From: Devosia psychrophila
GTDB taxonomy: Bacteria; Pseudomonadota; Alphaproteobacteria; Rhizobiales; Devosiaceae
Reading direction: 5' to 3'
DNA length: 64,000 nt
NCBI RefSeq assembly: GCF_000971275.1
Contig: NZ_LAPV01000134.1
Location: 62,001 to 126,000 of the forward strand
The stretch's first letter is position 1. Each line of letters begins with the position of its first letter. Below the pieces are notes generated by a model, which worked only from the letters and a program-made list of their open reading frames with translations, was not told the DNA's origin and did not search any database. Shown in pieces: positions 1 to 9,729 of this stretch. The translations under genes were made by a program, and so were the position numbers.

Positions 1-1158
1 GGCGGCTACATCAAGCGCGTGCCGCTCTCGACCTACCGGGCGCAGAACCGCGGTGGCAAGGGCCGCTCGGGCATGGCGACACGCGACGAGGATTTCGTCA
101 GCCGCCTGTTCGTCGCCAATACGCATACGCCGATCCTGTTCTTCACCAGCGCCGGCATTGTCTACAAGCTCAAGGTCTGGCGCCTGCCGCTGGCGGCCGC
201 CAATGCGCGTGGCAAGGCGCTGATCAACATCCTGCCGCTGGAGCAGGGCGAGCGCATCACCTCTATCATGCCGATGCCCGAGGACGAGGACACCTGGGCC
301 GATCTCGACATCATGTTCGCCACCGACCGCGGCACCGTGCGCCGTAACTCACTGGCCGACTTTGTCGAAGTGCGCCAGAACGGCAAGATCGCCATGAAGC
401 TCGACGAGGGCGATGGCATCATCGGCGTCGATACCTGCTCGGCAAGTGACGACGTGCTGCTGACCACGGCGGGCGGCCAGGCCATCCGATTCCAGGTCGA
501 TGAGGTGCGCGTCTTCAAGGGTCGCGACTCCACCGGCGTGCGCGGCATCCAGCTCGCCAAGGACGATATCGTCATATCGATGGCAATCATCCGCCACTTC
601 GATGCGGTCTCCGAAGAGCGCGTCGCCTATCTCAAGATGAGCCGCGCGGTGCGCGGCGAGGGCGACAGCGAAGAGACTGTGGCCGAGGATGGCGAAGAGG
701 CCGTCGTGGCTGGTGAACTCGGCCAGGATCGCTACGTCGCGATGAGCGAAGCCGAGCAGTTCATTCTGACTATCTCGGAAAACGGCTTCGGCAAGCGCAC
801 TTCGAGTCATGAATACCGGATCACCGGGCGCGGCGGCAAAGGCATCACAGCCATGGCCGTCAACAAGCGCAACGGCAAGCTGATCGCGTCCTTCCCCGTG
901 GAAGACGAAGACCAGATCATGCTGGTGACCGACAAGGGCCAGATGACCCGCATGCCGGTCGAGGGCAAGAAGCCGATCCGCATCGTCTCGCGCGGCAGCC
1001 AGGGCGTCATCGTCTTTGATACAGCCGAGGATGAGAAGGTCGTTTCGGTCGAACGCATCAGCGAGCCGGAAAACGACGATGAATTGCCGGATGGTATCGA
1101 TGGTCCGGACGCACCGGATACGCCAGATGCACCGCCGGAAGCTCCGGCCACCGAATGA
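1..1158 (+). CDS. gyrA: DNA gyrase subunit A, C-terminal part (5' truncated by window)
   Basis: This is the C-terminal DNA-wrapping domain of gyrase A, which with GyrB introduces negative supercoils. The frame is open from base 1, so the gene begins outside the window; about 385 residues are visible. A GyrA-box-like QNRGGKG is at visible residues 15-21, followed by the repeated blade-like strands of the beta-pinwheel (for example GKALINILPL, NGKIAMKL, TGVRGIQL, GGKGITAM). The protein ends in an acidic, proline-rich tail (many D, P, E), as is common for GyrA. The catalytic N-terminal half with the active-site Tyr is not in the window. ParC is the main alternative, but the clear GyrA-box and full pinwheel favour GyrA. 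Confidence 0.95.
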   Translation, partial: GGYIKRVPLSTYRAQNRGGKGRSGMATRDEDFVSRLFVANTHTPILFFTSAGIVYKLKVWRLPLAAANARGKALINILPLEQGERITSIMPMPEDEDTWADLDIMFATDRGTVRRNSLADFVEVRQNGKIAMKLDEGDGIIGVDTCSASDDVLLTTAGGQAIRFQVDEVRVFKGRDSTGVRGIQLAKDDIVISMAIIRHFDAVSEERVAYLKMSRAVRGEGDSEETVAEDGEEAVVAGELGQDRYVAMSEAEQFILTISENGFGKRTSSHEYRITGRGGKGITAMAVNKRNGKLIASFPVEDEDQIMLVTDKGQMTRMPVEGKKPIRIVSRGSQGVIVFDTAEDEKVVSVERISEPENDDELPDGIDGPDAPDTPDAPPEAPATE

Positions 1159-1161
1159 ATG

Positions 1162-1190
1162 AAGGGGCGCTTCGGCGCCCCTTGTCGTTT
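1162..1190. terminator. Rho-independent terminator after gyrA
   Basis: A perfect 9-bp stem (AAGGGGCGC / GCGCCCCTT) with a TTCG tetraloop spans 1162-1183 and is followed by GTCGTTT. It lies between gyrA and the convergent DUF805 gene, so it may serve both strands. Only the + side has a modest T-rich tail. Confidence 0.75.
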
Positions 1191-1708
1191 CAGATGAAGC
1201 GTTCCGGCGAGCTCAACCCTTCGTAGCCTGCGGCCATTGGACGGCCGGCATTGCTGCCCATGCGTATCTGGCGCGGAATGGTGCTATAGCGGGGCAGGCG
1301 GACCTGCTGCTGCATGTAATAGGGCTCATACCGGCTCGGTTCGGATTCGTCGTGGGCATTGCGGCCGGGTTCCGAGGCGCAGCAGTTCCAGTAGAGCACG
1401 ATCAGGCCGGCGAACGGGATCAGGTACAGCAGAATCCACGCGCCGGATTTTCCCAGATCATGCAATCGCCGCACCTGAACCGTTATGCCGGGCACAAAAT
1501 GCACGAAGGCTACGAAAAGCGAGATGGGAAGTTGTGGCTTGCGTGGATTGGCAAATCCATCAAGCACGAAGACGTCGATCACCGCAGCGGCGGCGTAGAC
1601 CAGTGTTTGTACCAGGAAAAACATCCAATACTGCATGCGAGTGCTGCGTCCCGCAAACTCGAAGGTGCGCAGCATGCCGTCCAGGTAAGATCGCATCCAT
1701 GTCCCCAC
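1190..1708 (-). CDS. DUF805 family inner-membrane protein
   Basis: A 172-residue membrane protein. The N-terminus (FEFAGRSTRMQYWMFFLVQ, about residues 16-34) is the typical DUF805 opening, in which a G-R-x-x-R-x-x-Y/F-W motif leads into the first membrane segment. Two or three more hydrophobic segments follow (about 35-50, 62-78, 90-108), with VRRLHDLGKSGAWIL between them, another family hallmark. The last 60 residues are polar and probably cytoplasmic. The function of the family is unknown. The gene runs convergent to gyrA and shares the terminator region; it is probably monocistronic. Confidence 0.8.
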   Translation of the reverse strand: MGTWMRSYLDGMLRTFEFAGRSTRMQYWMFFLVQTLVYAAAAVIDVFVLDGFANPRKPQLPISLFVAFVHFVPGITVQVRRLHDLGKSGAWILLYLIPFAGLIVLYWNCCASEPGRNAHDESEPSRYEPYYMQQQVRLPRYSTIPRQIRMGSNAGRPMAAGYEGLSSPERFI

Positions 1709-1902
1709 GCGGATGTCTCGTTACTGTCTTCCTAGCGGGTTCAGCCTAATTAATTCGTATTTGGAATAGTTAAGGTTTTAGCTTCCAGACACAGGTCTGG
1801 TTCTTGCTGGCCATTTTGTTGTCGACCTGAACCGATGGTCCGCGCCTTGCCATGAATCTGCCCGCGTGACAAAACGCTGGCAACAACAATGGGGAGGGCG
1901 TC

Positions 1903-2397
1903 ATGGGCAAGCTGGTGGGTTTTTATCCGGGCTCGTTCGATCCGCTGACCAATGGCCATCTCGACGTCATCGAGCGCGCCTGCAAGCTGGTCGACACGCT
2001 GGTGGTTGCCGTCGGTGTCAGCGCGACCAAGAAAAATCCGTTGTTCGTCCACGAGGACCGCATCGCCATTCTCGAGCAGGTGCTGGCGCCAGTGGGCAAG
2101 CGCACCGACACTGAGTTCAAAATTGTCGATTTCTCAGGCCTGATGGTCAATGCGGCGCGCGAGCATGGCGCCAAGCTGATCATTCGCGGCCTGCGCGACA
2201 CCACCGACTACAATTATGAAATGCAGATGGTCGGCATGAATGCCCAGATGGCGCCCGACCTGCAGACCGTTTTCCTGCCCTCCAGCCCCCCGGTTCGGCA
2301 TATCTCGGCCACATTGGTGCGTCAGATCGCTGAAATGGGCGGCGATATTTCCGCCTTCGTCCCGCAAATCGTCCTCAAGGCTCTGAAAACCAAATGA
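1903..2397 (+). CDS. coaD: Phosphopantetheine adenylyltransferase
   Basis: This enzyme transfers AMP from ATP to 4'-phosphopantetheine to give dephospho-CoA, the penultimate step of coenzyme A synthesis, in the cytosol. The protein has 164 residues, the usual length. The nucleotidyltransferase signature GSFDPLTNGHLDV at residues 10-22 contains the catalytic TxGH (T16-H19). RGLRDTTDYNYEMQM and the C-terminal ISATLVRQIAEMGGDIS match the conserved family blocks. The ATG is preceded by a strong ribosome site (GGGGAGGG). Its stop overlaps the next start as ATGA at 2394-2397, so translation is probably coupled with the exported prolyl isomerase. Confidence 0.97.
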   Translation: MGKLVGFYPGSFDPLTNGHLDVIERACKLVDTLVVAVGVSATKKNPLFVHEDRIAILEQVLAPVGKRTDTEFKIVDFSGLMVNAAREHGAKLIIRGLRDTTDYNYEMQMVGMNAQMAPDLQTVFLPSSPPVRHISATLVRQIAEMGGDISAFVPQIVLKALKTK

Positions 2398-2981
2398 CCG
2401 CTGTTACCCGTCGCCTGTTCGGCGCTCTCGTCATCGGCGCCATGGCGCTGTCCTCTGCTCCCAGCTTTGCCCAGACTGGCACGCCGCACCTGATCCTGAC
2501 CCTCGAGAGCGGCGTCGTCGACATCGAATTGCTGCCGAAGCTGGCGCCCAAGCATGTCGAGCGCGTCATCGCGCTGACCGAGGCCGGCGAATATGATGGC
2601 GTGGTATTTCACCGCGTGATCGACGGCTTCATGGCCCAGACAGGTGACGTGAGCTTTGGCGATTCCGATGGCGAAGGCTTCGACCTGGCCCGTGCCGGCA
2701 CCGGCGGTTCGGACCTGCCTGACGTCGAGGCCGAGTTCAACGCCGAGAGCTTCCAGCGCGGCGTGCTCGGCGCGGCCCGCTCGCAGGACCCCAACTCGTT
2801 CAACTCCCAGTTCTTCATCACCACGGCCGACGCCAGTTTCCTCGACGGCCAGTACACCGTGTTCGGCAAGGTGATCACGGGCATTGACCTGGTCGATGGC
2901 CTTGAAAAGGGCTCGCAGGAAAACAATGGCTCGGTCGCCAACCCGGACAAGATCGTCTCGGCCAAGATCGAATATAAGTAG
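2394..2981 (+). CDS. Exported cyclophilin-type peptidyl-prolyl cis-trans isomerase
   Basis: This protein catalyses cis-trans isomerisation of Xaa-Pro bonds in the periplasm. It has 195 residues. An N-terminal signal peptide (RR at residues 6-7, hydrophobic core, A-x-A-like cleavage after SFA at about residue 26) precedes one cyclophilin domain. Signature elements are FHRVIDGFMAQTGD and SFNSQFFIT, which contain the active-site Arg and the Phe-rich pocket. An extra loop (about residues 88-102, SFGDSDGEGFDLARAG) is longer than in the cytosolic paralogue downstream. It is translationally coupled to coaD by a 4-base overlap. A PpiA-like role in folding envelope proteins is inferred. Confidence 0.9.
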   Translation: MTAVTRRLFGALVIGAMALSSAPSFAQTGTPHLILTLESGVVDIELLPKLAPKHVERVIALTEAGEYDGVVFHRVIDGFMAQTGDVSFGDSDGEGFDLARAGTGGSDLPDVEAEFNAESFQRGVLGAARSQDPNSFNSQFFITTADASFLDGQYTVFGKVITGIDLVDGLEKGSQENNGSVANPDKIVSAKIEYK

Positions 2982-3002
2982 GGATACCCGCTGGCCCCGA
3001 CC

Positions 3003-3130
3003 AACACGCGGCACCTTCCCACTGACGGGGGAGGCTGGGTGGGCGTGCGAGAGCCCGGATCCAAGGTTAAACCGTCCCCCTCCCTGACCCTCCCCGCAAG
3101 GGGGAGGGTGACGACTGACAGCGCAGGTGC
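3003..3130. repeat. Possible dispersed intergenic palindrome between the two isomerase genes
   Basis: The gap between the two cyclophilin genes is C/G-homopolymer rich. It contains a perfect 9-bp stem ACCCTCCCC / GGGGAGGGT (3087-3095 with 3101-3109), with related CCCTCCC tracts just before it. It lacks a T-run, so a terminator is less likely. Similar CCCTCCCC...GGGGAGGG palindromes are widespread intergenic repeats in many alphaproteobacteria, but copy number cannot be judged from one window. Confidence 0.4.
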
Positions 3131-3216
3131 TGACCAGTTCAGAGGTCGCGCGCCTTGCACCCAACGCCCTTTGGCCCTACATGCGGGCCAGAATTTCTAA
3201 TTGAGAGTTGAACAAA

Positions 3217-3696
<480 letters not shown>

Positions 3697-3721
3697 CACC
3701 GACTCCTGGCAATAGTTTCGG

Positions 3722-3752
3722 ACCCTCGGGCAGATGCCCGGGGGTTTTTTCT
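3722..3752 (+). terminator. Rho-independent terminator after the cytosolic isomerase
   Basis: The stem CCTCGGGC / GCCCGGGG with a short AGAT loop is followed directly by TTTTTT at about 3745-3750. An in-frame ATG of the next gene lies inside this hairpin (3734), which argues that translation of that gene starts further downstream. Confidence 0.8.
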
Positions 3753-3754
3753 TG

Positions 3755-4222
3755 ATGGGAACCAGATTGCGTATGGATACCGTTCTCTGGGCGCTGATGG
3801 GCATCGTTGCCGGTGCCTGCATTGCCACTCAGGCACCGATCAATGCGCAGCTTGGGCGCAATCTGGGCGTGCCGATCGCCGCAGCCGGCGTGTCCTTCGT
3901 GGCGGGCGCCGTGTTGCTCTGGACCATCGCCTTCATCTACAGCAACGCCACCAGCATCCCGATCAACTTCGGCGCGCCCGCACCCTGGACCTTCGTCGCT
4001 GGCGGCGTGCTGGGCGCCTTCTATGTCTTTTCCAATATCATCCTGACGCCGATGATTGGCACCGCAGCCGTCATGGCGCTATCCGTCGCAGGCCAACTGG
4101 TCGGCGGCATGATGCTCGACAAGATCGGCTTCATGGGCATGGCAGTGCGTGAAATCAGCATGGGCCGCATTGCCGGCGCAATGCTGCTGATCACCGGCGC
4201 ATTGATGATCCGGGTGTTGTAG
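3755..4222 (+). CDS. YdcZ-like (DUF606) DMT-superfamily membrane transporter
   Basis: A hydrophobic protein of about 155 residues with five predicted membrane segments, matching the single-domain DUF606/YdcZ branch of the drug/metabolite transporter superfamily. The N-terminal block ending in IATQAPINAQLGRNLGVP is characteristic, and so is the central GGVLGAFYVFSNIILTP. Such proteins work as dimers; the substrate cannot be predicted. The ATG at 3734 lies inside a terminator hairpin, so the start is more likely ATG 3755 or ATG 3773 (MDTVLWALMG). It stands alone between ppi and queA. Confidence 0.75.
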   Translation: MGTRLRMDTVLWALMGIVAGACIATQAPINAQLGRNLGVPIAAAGVSFVAGAVLLWTIAFIYSNATSIPINFGAPAPWTFVAGGVLGAFYVFSNIILTPMIGTAAVMALSVAGQLVGGMMLDKIGFMGMAVREISMGRIAGAMLLITGALMIRVL

Positions 4223-4293
4223 CAAAGCCTCGCCGCAACCCTCCTGCTGTGCAGGTGGTTCCGGGCCGGTCCGGCCCATGCTAGGGACGTTTC

Positions 4294-5379
4294 ATGCTGG
4301 TATCCGATTTCGACTTCGACTTGCCCGAAAAGCTGATTGCGCTCCATCCTGCCGAGCCGCGCGATAGTGCACGCCTGCTGGTGGTTGATCCCAAAGCTGG
4401 GCTTGCCGACGGGCACATTCCCGACTTGCTTTGGTTGCTCAAGCCCGGCGATGTGCTGGTGGTCAATGATACGCGTGTGCTGCCGGCCGAGCTGCGCGGC
4501 ACGCGGGTGCGCGGTGAAAACCGGGCCAACATTTCGTTCAACCTGCACAAGCGGGTTGATGCACATACTTGGCGCGCCTTTGCCCGGCCGGCCAAGAAGC
4601 TGGCATTGTTGGACCGGTTGGAACTGGGCAATGGCCAGACCGACGCGCTCGTGGCTCGCGTTGCCGGGCGTGGCGATACCGGCGAAGTGACGCTGGAGTT
4701 CGAACTCGGCGGCGCCCAGCTTGACGAGGCGATCAAGTCGCACGGCGCCATGCCGCTGCCGCCCTATATCGGCGCCAAGCGCGGCGTCGAGGAGCGCGAT
4801 CTGGTGGATTACCAGACCGTCTATGCCGCCGAGGACGGCGCGGTGGCCGCGCCGACGGCGGGCCTGCATTTCACCAAGAAGCTGCTGCAGGACCTGACTG
4901 ACAAGGGCGTCACCATCGAACGCGTGACCCTCCATGTCGGGGCAGGGACGTTCCTGCCGATGAAGGTCGAGGATACGAAAGATCACGTCATGCACGCCGA
5001 GTGGGGCGAGATTGACCAGGCGACGGTCGAGCGCATCAATGTCAAACGGGCCCTGGGTGGCCGCGTTATCGCAGTGGGCACGACCAGCCTGCGCCTGCTC
5101 GAAACCGCCTCGCGCAAGACCGGTACCCTGCAGCCCTTCACGGGCGACACCGACATATTCATCACCCCCGGCTTCCGCTTTGCGACCGTCGATGCCTTGA
5201 TGACCAATTTCCACCTGCCCAAATCGACGCTGTTCATGCTGGTCAGCGCTTTCGCCGGGTTCGACGTCATGAAGGCGGCCTATGCCCACGCGATTGCCGA
5301 CGGCTATCGGTTCTATTCGTACGGGGACTCGTCACTGCTGCTGCGGGCGGGGCGCGATGGGCTAGACGAGGGCTTTTAA
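4294..5379 (+). CDS. queA: S-adenosylmethionine:tRNA ribosyltransferase-isomerase
   Basis: QueA transfers and isomerises the ribosyl group of S-adenosylmethionine onto preQ1-modified tRNA, giving epoxyqueuosine at the wobble position of GUN anticodons. The protein has 361 residues, near the family norm. Recognisable blocks are the N-terminal [38 protein letters not shown] (about 50-67), MPLPPYI (about 150), APTAGLHFT (about 188), and the C-terminal [19 protein letters not shown]. It is followed 43 bases later by tgt, the enzyme acting one step earlier, and the two are probably co-transcribed. Confidence 0.97.
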   Translation: MLVSDFDFDLPEKLIALHPAEPRDSARLLVVDPKAGLADGHIPDLLWLLKPGDVLVVNDTRVLPAELRGTRVRGENRANISFNLHKRVDAHTWRAFARPAKKLALLDRLELGNGQTDALVARVAGRGDTGEVTLEFELGGAQLDEAIKSHGAMPLPPYIGAKRGVEERDLVDYQTVYAAEDGAVAAPTAGLHFTKKLLQDLTDKGVTIERVTLHVGAGTFLPMKVEDTKDHVMHAEWGEIDQATVERINVKRALGGRVIAVGTTSLRLLETASRKTGTLQPFTGDTDIFITPGFRFATVDALMTNFHLPKSTLFMLVSAFAGFDVMKAAYAHAIADGYRFYSYGDSSLLLRAGRDGLDEGF

Positions 5380-5422
5380 CTCCCCGTTGTCTGGTCACGC
5401 TCAACCCGCTAGAACGCGCGCC

Positions 5423-6562
5423 ATGAGCTCACCGACCAAACTTGTTACCTTCACCCTTTCCGCCACCGACGGCATGGCGCGGCGCGGCCGCATCGACACG
5501 CCGCGTGGGGACATCCAGACGCCGGCCTTCATGCCCGTCGGCACCGCCGGGACAGTCAAGGCCATGTATCCCGAACAGGTGCGCGAGACCGGCGCCGATA
5601 TCCTGCTGGGCAATACCTATCACCTGATGCTGCGTCCCGGCGCCGAACGGGTGGCGAGCCAGGGCGGGTTGCACACGTTCATGGATTGGCAGCGCCCGAT
5701 CCTCACCGATAGCGGTGGCTTCCAGGTCATGTCGCTGGCGCAACTGCGCAAGCTGACCGAAAAGGGCGTGACTTTCCGGAGCCACATCGACGGCTCCAGC
5801 CATGAGCTGACGCCCGAGCGCTCGATCGAGATCCAGACGCTGCTCGACAGCGACATCATCATGCAGCTCGACGAGTGCCTGAAGCTGCCGGCTGAGAAGA
5901 AGGAAATCGAGCGCGCCATGCAGCTATCGCTGCGCTGGGCCGATCGCTCCAAAACCGCCTTCAACAACCAGCAGAACCGCGCGCTGTTCGGCATCGTGCA
6001 GGGCGGCGACGATCCGGAGCTACGGGCCAAGTCGGCACAGGGTCTGAAGTCCATCGGCTTTGACGGCTATGCCGTTGGCGGCCTCGCCGTGGGTGAGCCG
6101 CAGGAAGTGATGTTCAAGGTGATTGAAGAGATCACGCCCGAGCTTCCCGATGACCGTCCGCGCTACCTGATGGGCGTCGGCAAGCCCGACGATATTCTCG
6201 GCGCCATCGGCCGCGGCATCGACATGTTCGACTGCGTGCACCCCACCCGCGCCGGCCGCCATGGCCATGTCTATAGCCGCTTCGGCGTCATCAACCTGAA
6301 AAATGCCCGGCATAGGGATGATCATCGGCCTATCGATGAGCTCTCACCAAACCCCAATTGCCGCCGCTGGAGCCGCGCCTATCTGCATCACCTCGTTAAG
6401 ACAGAAGAGATTTTGGGCGCGATGATCCTTTCGCAGATGAACCTGGCCTATTATCAAGAGCTGGTGCAGGGCTGCCGCGGGGCAATCGAAGGCAGTCGCT
6501 TCAACGATTTTGCGGCAGAGACGCGCGCGGCCTGGGCCGCTGGCGACCTGCCGGTTCTCTGA
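5423..6562 (+). CDS. tgt: tRNA-guanine transglycosylase with incomplete zinc site
   Basis: Tgt exchanges guanine-34 of GUN tRNAs for the queuosine precursor preQ1. The protein has 379 residues from ATG 5423; an in-frame TTG at 5387 would add twelve poorly conserved residues. Catalytic-core motifs are intact: [33 protein letters not shown], and [15 protein letters not shown] with the nucleophilic Asp. The C-terminal zinc loop is unusual. Where CxCxxC is expected (Cys302/304/307 in E. coli numbering) this protein reads SPNPNC, keeping only the last Cys and the His in SRAYLHHL. It lies directly downstream of queA, as expected for the pathway. Confidence 0.95.
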   Translation: MSSPTKLVTFTLSATDGMARRGRIDTPRGDIQTPAFMPVGTAGTVKAMYPEQVRETGADILLGNTYHLMLRPGAERVASQGGLHTFMDWQRPILTDSGGFQVMSLAQLRKLTEKGVTFRSHIDGSSHELTPERSIEIQTLLDSDIIMQLDECLKLPAEKKEIERAMQLSLRWADRSKTAFNNQQNRALFGIVQGGDDPELRAKSAQGLKSIGFDGYAVGGLAVGEPQEVMFKVIEEITPELPDDRPRYLMGVGKPDDILGAIGRGIDMFDCVHPTRAGRHGHVYSRFGVINLKNARHRDDHRPIDELSPNPNCRRWSRAYLHHLVKTEEILGAMILSQMNLAYYQELVQGCRGAIEGSRFNDFAAETRAAWAAGDLPVL

Positions 6563-6585
6563 CATTCACAAGAAGGGTCACCGAC

Positions 6586-8226
6586 ATGGCTAAAGCTGGA
6601 CGCAAGGCGAGTTTCACCAGCCTCGACAAGCACCGCAAGCGGCTCGAAGAACAGCCGATGCGCGTGCAGTTCGCCCTCGATCCGAACCGCTTCAAGCGCT
6701 ATTCGGCCAGCGGCGCCGGCATCCTGCTAGACTATTCCAAGAACCGCATCGATGAAGACACCATGGCTGCGCTGTTTGACCTGGTCCGCGCTGCCGGTGT
6801 CGAGGAACGCCGCGACCAGATGTGCGAAGGCGAGCATATGAATATCACCGAGGACCGCGCGGTGATGCATATGGCCTTGCGTTATCAGGGTGATCATCCG
6901 GTGCCGGTCGATGGCAAGGATGTTATGCCCGACATCCGCGCCGTGCTGGCCGCCGTCGAGACCTACACCAATGCTGTCCGCTCAGGCGAAATCCGCGGCC
7001 ATGGCGGCGAGCAGTTCACCGACGTGGTCAATATCGGCATTGGTGGCTCGGACCTCGGCCCGGCCATGGTGACCCTGGCGCTGGAGCCCTACACCCGCGC
7101 CGACCTGCGCGCTCATTACGTTTCCAACGTCGATGGGGCCCATATCCACGATATCCTCAAGCGCCTCGACCCCAAGCGCACTCTGTTCATCGTTGCGTCG
7201 AAAACCTTCACCACCGACGAGACCATGACCAATGCCAATACGGCACGCGAATGGATCGCCGATACGCTGGGCGAAGTTGCAGTGCCGAACCACTTTGCGG
7301 CAGTATCGACCAACATCCCTGCCTGCGCCAAGTTCGGTATCCGTGAAGACCGTATCTTCGGCTTCTGGGACTGGGTTGGCGGCCGCTATTCGGTGTGGTC
7401 AGCCATCGGCCTGCCGATCGCCATCGCCGTCGGCTACGACAATTTCGCCAAGTTCCTGGCTGGTGCCGACGCGATGGACCGCCACTTCCTGACGGCGCCG
7501 CTGGAAGAGAACCTGCCGGTCATCATGGCCATGCTCGGCGTCTGGTACCGCAACGTTTGGGGTTTTTCAACCCATGCCGTGTTGCCCTATGACCAGCGCC
7601 TGAGCCGCTTTGCGGCCTACCTGCAGCAGCAGGACATGGAGTCCAACGGCAAGTCGGTAACGCTGTCCGGCAAGCCGGTTGGCTGGTCGACTGGGCCGAT
7701 CGTCTGGGGCGAGCCCGGCACCAATGGCCAGCACGCCTTCTATCAATTGATCCATCAGGGCACCGACGTCATCCCGGCAGATTTCCTGATCGCCGCGCGG
7801 CCGCATGAAAGCCTGCCGCCGCATCACGACAAGCTCGTGGCCAATGTTTTGGCGCAGTCCGAAGCTCTGATGCTTGGCAAGACCGAGGAAGAAGTCGTCG
7901 GCGAGCTCAAGGCTCAGGGCCTCGACAAGGCGAAAATCAAGGAACTGACGCCGCATAAGGTGTTCCCCGGCAATCGCCCGTCCAACACGCTGTTCTATGA
8001 GCAGTTGACGCCGGAAACGCTGGGCTCGCTGGTGGCGCTGTATGAGCACAAGGTGTTCACGCAGGGCGTGATCTGGAACGTCAATTCCTATGACCAGTGG
8101 GGCGTCGAGCTGGGCAAGCAACTCGCCAAGGCCTTGCTTCCCAAGGTCGAAGGCAAGCAGAGCGGGGAAGGGCACGACAGCTCTACCCAGGGCTTGCTGG
8201 CCTATTACCTCGCCAACAGGGGCTGA
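6586..8226 (+). CDS. pgi: Glucose-6-phosphate isomerase
   Basis: Pgi interconverts glucose-6-phosphate and fructose-6-phosphate in glycolysis, gluconeogenesis and, in many alphaproteobacteria, recycling of fructose-6-phosphate into the Entner-Doudoroff route. The protein has 546 residues, typical length. Visible blocks are [15 protein letters not shown] (sugar-phosphate binding SIS fold), [12 protein letters not shown], the signature region [15 protein letters not shown], and [20 protein letters not shown] containing catalytic residues. AAGAAGGG upstream of the ATG serves as ribosome site. It follows tgt by 23 bases and precedes map by 4 bases, so the genes may share a transcript without a functional link. 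Confidence 0.98.
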   Translation: MAKAGRKASFTSLDKHRKRLEEQPMRVQFALDPNRFKRYSASGAGILLDYSKNRIDEDTMAALFDLVRAAGVEERRDQMCEGEHMNITEDRAVMHMALRYQGDHPVPVDGKDVMPDIRAVLAAVETYTNAVRSGEIRGHGGEQFTDVVNIGIGGSDLGPAMVTLALEPYTRADLRAHYVSNVDGAHIHDILKRLDPKRTLFIVASKTFTTDETMTNANTAREWIADTLGEVAVPNHFAAVSTNIPACAKFGIREDRIFGFWDWVGGRYSVWSAIGLPIAIAVGYDNFAKFLAGADAMDRHFLTAPLEENLPVIMAMLGVWYRNVWGFSTHAVLPYDQRLSRFAAYLQQQDMESNGKSVTLSGKPVGWSTGPIVWGEPGTNGQHAFYQLIHQGTDVIPADFLIAARPHESLPPHHDKLVANVLAQSEALMLGKTEEEVVGELKAQGLDKAKIKELTPHKVFPGNRPSNTLFYEQLTPETLGSLVALYEHKVFTQGVIWNVNSYDQWGVELGKQLAKALLPKVEGKQSGEGHDSSTQGLLAYYLANRG

Positions 8227-8230
8227 TCGC

Positions 8231-8986
8231 TTGACTATCACGACCGAAGAACAGCTCGAAAAGCTCAAGGCCATCGGCCGCATCTGCGCCATCACCCGTG
8301 ACGCCATGGCCTCGGCCATGCGTCCGGGCATGACGACGCTCGAGCTCGACGAGATCGGTGCCAAACTGCTGGCCGAGCATGGCGCGCTGTCTGCCCCGAT
8401 GGTGAGTTACGACTTTCCCGGCACTACCTGCATTTCGGTCAACGAAGAGATTGCCCATGGCATTCCCGGGCCTCGCGTGCTGCACGAAGGTGATCTGGTA
8501 AACATCGACGTATCTGCGGTAAAAGACGGCGTTTTTGCCGATTGCGGAGCGTCTTTCGTCCTCGGTGAAGGCGACAAGCGCGTCGTCAATCTTTGCCGTG
8601 ATGGCAAGAAGGCGATGTGGGCAGGTATCAACGCGGTCAAGGCCGGAGCACCGCTGGCAGATGTGGGCGACGCTATCGGCAAGTTCGCCAAGAAGGGCGG
8701 CTATACGCTGATCCGCAACCTCGCCAGCCATGGGGTCGGCGACAGCCTGCATGACGAGCCCGGCGAAATTGCCACCTGGCCCGACAGATCCGAGCGTCGG
8801 CGGATGACCAATGGGCTGGTCTTTACTATCGAACCCTTCTTGTCGCTCGGCGGCAAGATGTCAGACCACAAGTCGGACGACGACGACTGGACGCTGGTGT
8901 CGCGCCCGTCCGCGCCTTGCGTGCAATATGAGCACACCGTAGTGGCGACGCCGCGCGGCGCCGTGGTTGTGACGCTGTCGGCTTAG
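8231..8986 (+). CDS. map: Type I methionine aminopeptidase
   Basis: Map removes the N-terminal Met from new proteins when the second residue is small. The five metal ligands are all visible in 251 residues: D93, D104 (NIDVSAVKDGVFADCGAS), H167 (ASHGVG), E201 (FTIEP) and E234 (YEHTVV). These closely match E. coli D97/D108/H171/E204/E235. The frame is open upstream into pgi, but homology begins at TTG 8231 (TITTEEQLEKLKAIG), giving a TTG start four bases after pgi. There is no N-terminal zinc-finger extension. Its stop abuts that of a convergent membrane-protein gene. Confidence 0.93.
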   Translation: MTITTEEQLEKLKAIGRICAITRDAMASAMRPGMTTLELDEIGAKLLAEHGALSAPMVSYDFPGTTCISVNEEIAHGIPGPRVLHEGDLVNIDVSAVKDGVFADCGASFVLGEGDKRVVNLCRDGKKAMWAGINAVKAGAPLADVGDAIGKFAKKGGYTLIRNLASHGVGDSLHDEPGEIATWPDRSERRRMTNGLVFTIEPFLSLGGKMSDHKSDDDDWTLVSRPSAPCVQYEHTVVATPRGAVVVTLSA

Positions 8987-9514
8987 CTAGAGCCAGACCA
9001 ACAACATCGGGCCCAAGAAGATCATGACGATGCCAACGAGGTAACGCAGGTTGCCCAGCGTGCGCAGGTTTTGCACGCTGAGAATGCTGGACAGCACCAG
9101 GAACCCCAGCAGGGCTATAAAGGTCGGCGTTAGCGGCCCGAGTGAGACGGCGGTTTTCTCGGTAAGCTGCAGGTAGACCATGTGGCCGCCGATGAAGCCG
9201 AGCAGGGCGGTGATCACCACGGCCACGGCTTTCGACGTGATCAGCAGGGCCATGTCCACCGTGCGGCTGCTGAACAGCAGGGCCAGCCCGGACGACGTCA
9301 CATGCACCGCAGCCAGTGTCGTGAAGATACGGCTGTTGGCCAGCAGCGGCACCATCTCGGGCGGCGCACTGAGCGGCAGAGAACCCACCATCGGCAGGTC
9401 GGCGCCGTACGTTGCCAGTATCAAGATGACATAGAGCATCACCAGCGTGCCGGCGGCAAAAATCAGCGCGGTGGTCGCCAGCACTTTCAGCAGATCGGTG
9501 AAATCCTGGGACAC
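8987..9514 (-). CDS. Membrane protein of unknown function (four to five helices)
   Basis: I do not recognise this 175-residue protein. Hydrophobic segments appear at about residues 12-34, 62-82, 88-110, 126-144 and 150-172, and there is no signal peptide with a cleavage site. The sequence is rich in L, V, T and S and has few charges, with no recognisable motif. Its stop codon lies immediately next to that of map on the opposite strand, with no spacer. Codon use resembles the neighbours, so it is likely a real gene. Confidence 0.6.
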   Translation of the reverse strand: MSQDFTDLLKVLATTALIFAAGTLVMLYVILILATYGADLPMVGSLPLSAPPEMVPLLANSRIFTTLAAVHVTSSGLALLFSSRTVDMALLITSKAVAVVITALLGFIGGHMVYLQLTEKTAVSLGPLTPTFIALLGFLVLSSILSVQNLRTLGNLRYLVGIVMIFLGPMLLVWL

Positions 9515-9729
9515 GTCGGGGCCTGGTCATGAGGAGAAGAGGGGGGCGAAATGGTACGCAAAAGTGGGGGCAAATACGATTGAATTGAGAGGGAGTGGGC
9601 GGCCTTCCCCAGAGGCTGCTGCGTCGAGTGTCACACGCGTGGACTCGCTATGTTTGCTCTTTGAGTAGCTAGCTTGGCCCTAGTCGATGCGTCAAGCAGA
9701 CCATGGGCTATCGCCCTCCTGCGCGCATC

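Noticed and set aside
4021-5289. 422-codon minus-strand frame
   Set aside because: Antisense to queA and part of the YdcZ-like gene; shadow frame.
9515-9729. Possible small genes in the 215-base gap before the MarR gene
   Set aside because: Frames there are short, overlap neighbours and lack ribosome sites; I see no convincing gene or RNA.
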